A stretch of 22,507 bases of DNA from contig CAKQRW010000049.1 in assembly GCA_934271655.1 (NCBI GenBank), positions 1 through 22,507 on the forward strand. Reading direction: 5' to 3'. This DNA comes from an uncultured Bacteroidaceae bacterium. Its GTDB lineage: Bacteria; Bacteroidota; Bacteroidia; Bacteroidales; Bacteroidaceae. Numbering within the stretch: position 1 is the stretch's first letter; each line of letters starts with the position of its first letter. A program made the position numbers and the translations under genes. Under the pieces are notes generated by a model, which worked only from the letters and a program-made list of their open reading frames with translations, did not search any database and had not been told where the DNA came from. Below are positions 21,652-22,507 of the stretch, one piece after another.

Positions 21652-22507
21652 TTCTTCTTTCTGAGTCCTTTTACTAATTCATCTACCAAAATCTCCACCT
21701 GCACGTGTGCCTTGGCTCCTGCCGTGGCTGGCACGTTGAACATGGTGATGCCTGAGCCTAATGTCTTTGGCACATAGTTGAAGATGTTGTCTACACCCAC
21801 CGTCACCTTCACCTTGTTGTATAATGTCTGTATGACTGACAGGTTGCATAGCACATACTGTGGCAGGGTGCAGCGGAAGTAGGCATCGTGGCTCTCACCG
21901 TTGTACGAGAGGCGGTCCTGCACATCAAACTTCTTCTCGCCCATGTAACTTGCCGAGAAGGTGGCGCCCAGTCGGTAGTTCTTCTTCGTGTACTTATAGT
22001 CGAGACTCGCCGTGGCAGCATGAGGCGAAGTGGTGTTCACCTGGATGCCGTCGTTCTTGCTCACGTTCACGTAGCTGTATGTGGCATTGGCTGTGAAATG
22101 CTTGAGGAAGTGCCAGCGCATGATGGCCTCAAGTCCTATGAGGTTCTGCTTCGAGAGGTTGGTGTACTCGAAGTTGTACTGCATGTCGTAGATGCGCCAT
22201 ACGCCCTCAATCTTCTTGCGGAAGAAGTTGCCATACACATTGCCAGAGATGAAGAAATTGTCGTTCGAGTATTCCGGACCGAAGCTCACGTAGTTGTTCT
22301 TCTCAGGCTTCAAGTCCTCGTTGCCCTTGATCATGAACATGCCGAGGTGGTCCCAGTTGAAGAACAGCTCCTTGATGCTTGGCGAGCGATAGCCCATCGA
22401 GTAGTTGGCTCTCCATGCCCAGTGCTCCGACGGACTCCACTTGAAGGCAATCTTAGGCATCGCCATCAGTCCGAAGGCACGGCTGAAGTTGGTTCTCACA
22501 CCTGCCG
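21648..22507 (-). CDS. TonB-dependent receptor, C-terminal part (HmuR-like)
   Basis: The C-terminal about 286 residues of an outer-membrane TonB-dependent receptor; the gene is cut by the right edge, and the reading frame stays open to 22507. The barrel pattern is clear: YSMGYRSPSIKELFFNWDH, KGNEDLKPEKNNYVSFGPEYS, alternating aromatic strands, and VTVGVDNIFNYVPKTLGSG near the end. The last residues (LVKGLRKKK) follow an unusual basic tail rather than a terminal aromatic residue. The plug domain and TonB box lie outside the window. Because the HmuY-like gene overlaps its stop codon, the likely cargo is heme, but siderophore receptors share this fold. Confidence 0.88.
   Translation of the reverse strand, partial: AGVRTNFSRAFGLMAMPKIAFKWSPSEHWAWRANYSMGYRSPSIKELFFNWDHLGMFMIKGNEDLKPEKNNYVSFGPEYSNDNFFISGNVYGNFFRKKIEGVWRIYDMQYNFEYTNLSKQNLIGLEAIMRWHFLKHFTANATYSYVNVSKNDGIQVNTTSPHAATASLDYKYTKKNYRLGATFSASYMGEKKFDVQDRLSYNGESHDAYFRCTLPQYVLCNLSVIQTLYNKVKVTVGVDNIFNYVPKTLGSGITMFNVPATAGAKAHVQVEILVDELVKGLRKKK

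Overview
The window looks like a chromosomal segment of a Bacteroidales bacterium, most likely Prevotella/Segatella or a close relative. The evidence is type IX secretion genes (porZ, porG), a DUF6242 lipoprotein, the gene order porG-uppS-bamA-ompH as I recall it from Porphyromonas, a viroplasmin-type RNase H, an HmuY-family lipoprotein, and -7 boxes of the form TAnnTTTG with few Shine-Dalgarno sites. Genus is inferred from gene content and protein style only.

Layout. 1-1400: an AT-rich acyltransferase-3 gene, foreign-looking beside its neighbours, flanked by copies of one 19-bp sequence that each sit in an inverted-repeat element. 1402-3468 (-): porZ, divergent from a sirtuin gene (3702-4412). 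4585-13136 (+): an envelope-biogenesis cluster of DUF6242 lipoprotein, porG, uppS, bamA, three ompH/skp paralogues and murI. It links type IX secretion, the undecaprenyl carrier, outer-membrane protein assembly, periplasmic chaperones and D-glutamate supply. Its two larger gaps hold a 22-bp tandem repeat and a CRISPR-like 36/30-bp repeat. 13279-13351 (-): tRNA-Pro(CGG) with its own promoter and terminator. 13840-15438: pckA, apparently highly expressed, behind a strong promoter and a structured leader with a 28-codon ORF. 15705-19115: rnhA, a carboxynorspermidine-dehydrogenase-like gene and recA. 19369-20271: yitT-family membrane protein. 20272-20817: a gene-free, repeat-rich convergent region. 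20818-22507 (-): HmuY-like lipoprotein translationally coupled to a TonB-dependent receptor that runs off the right edge.

The protein-coding genes are mostly recognisable housekeeping or envelope genes. The unexplained signal is in the gaps: two separate 22-bp tandem arrays, a repeat-spacer array with no cas genes, a 131-bp inverted repeat of GTGACA units, a 25-bp near-perfect hairpin, and a promoter-like block shared by the rnhA and recA upstream regions. I saw no convincing new multi-gene system. The best candidates for something undescribed are these repeats and the repeat-flanked acyltransferase.
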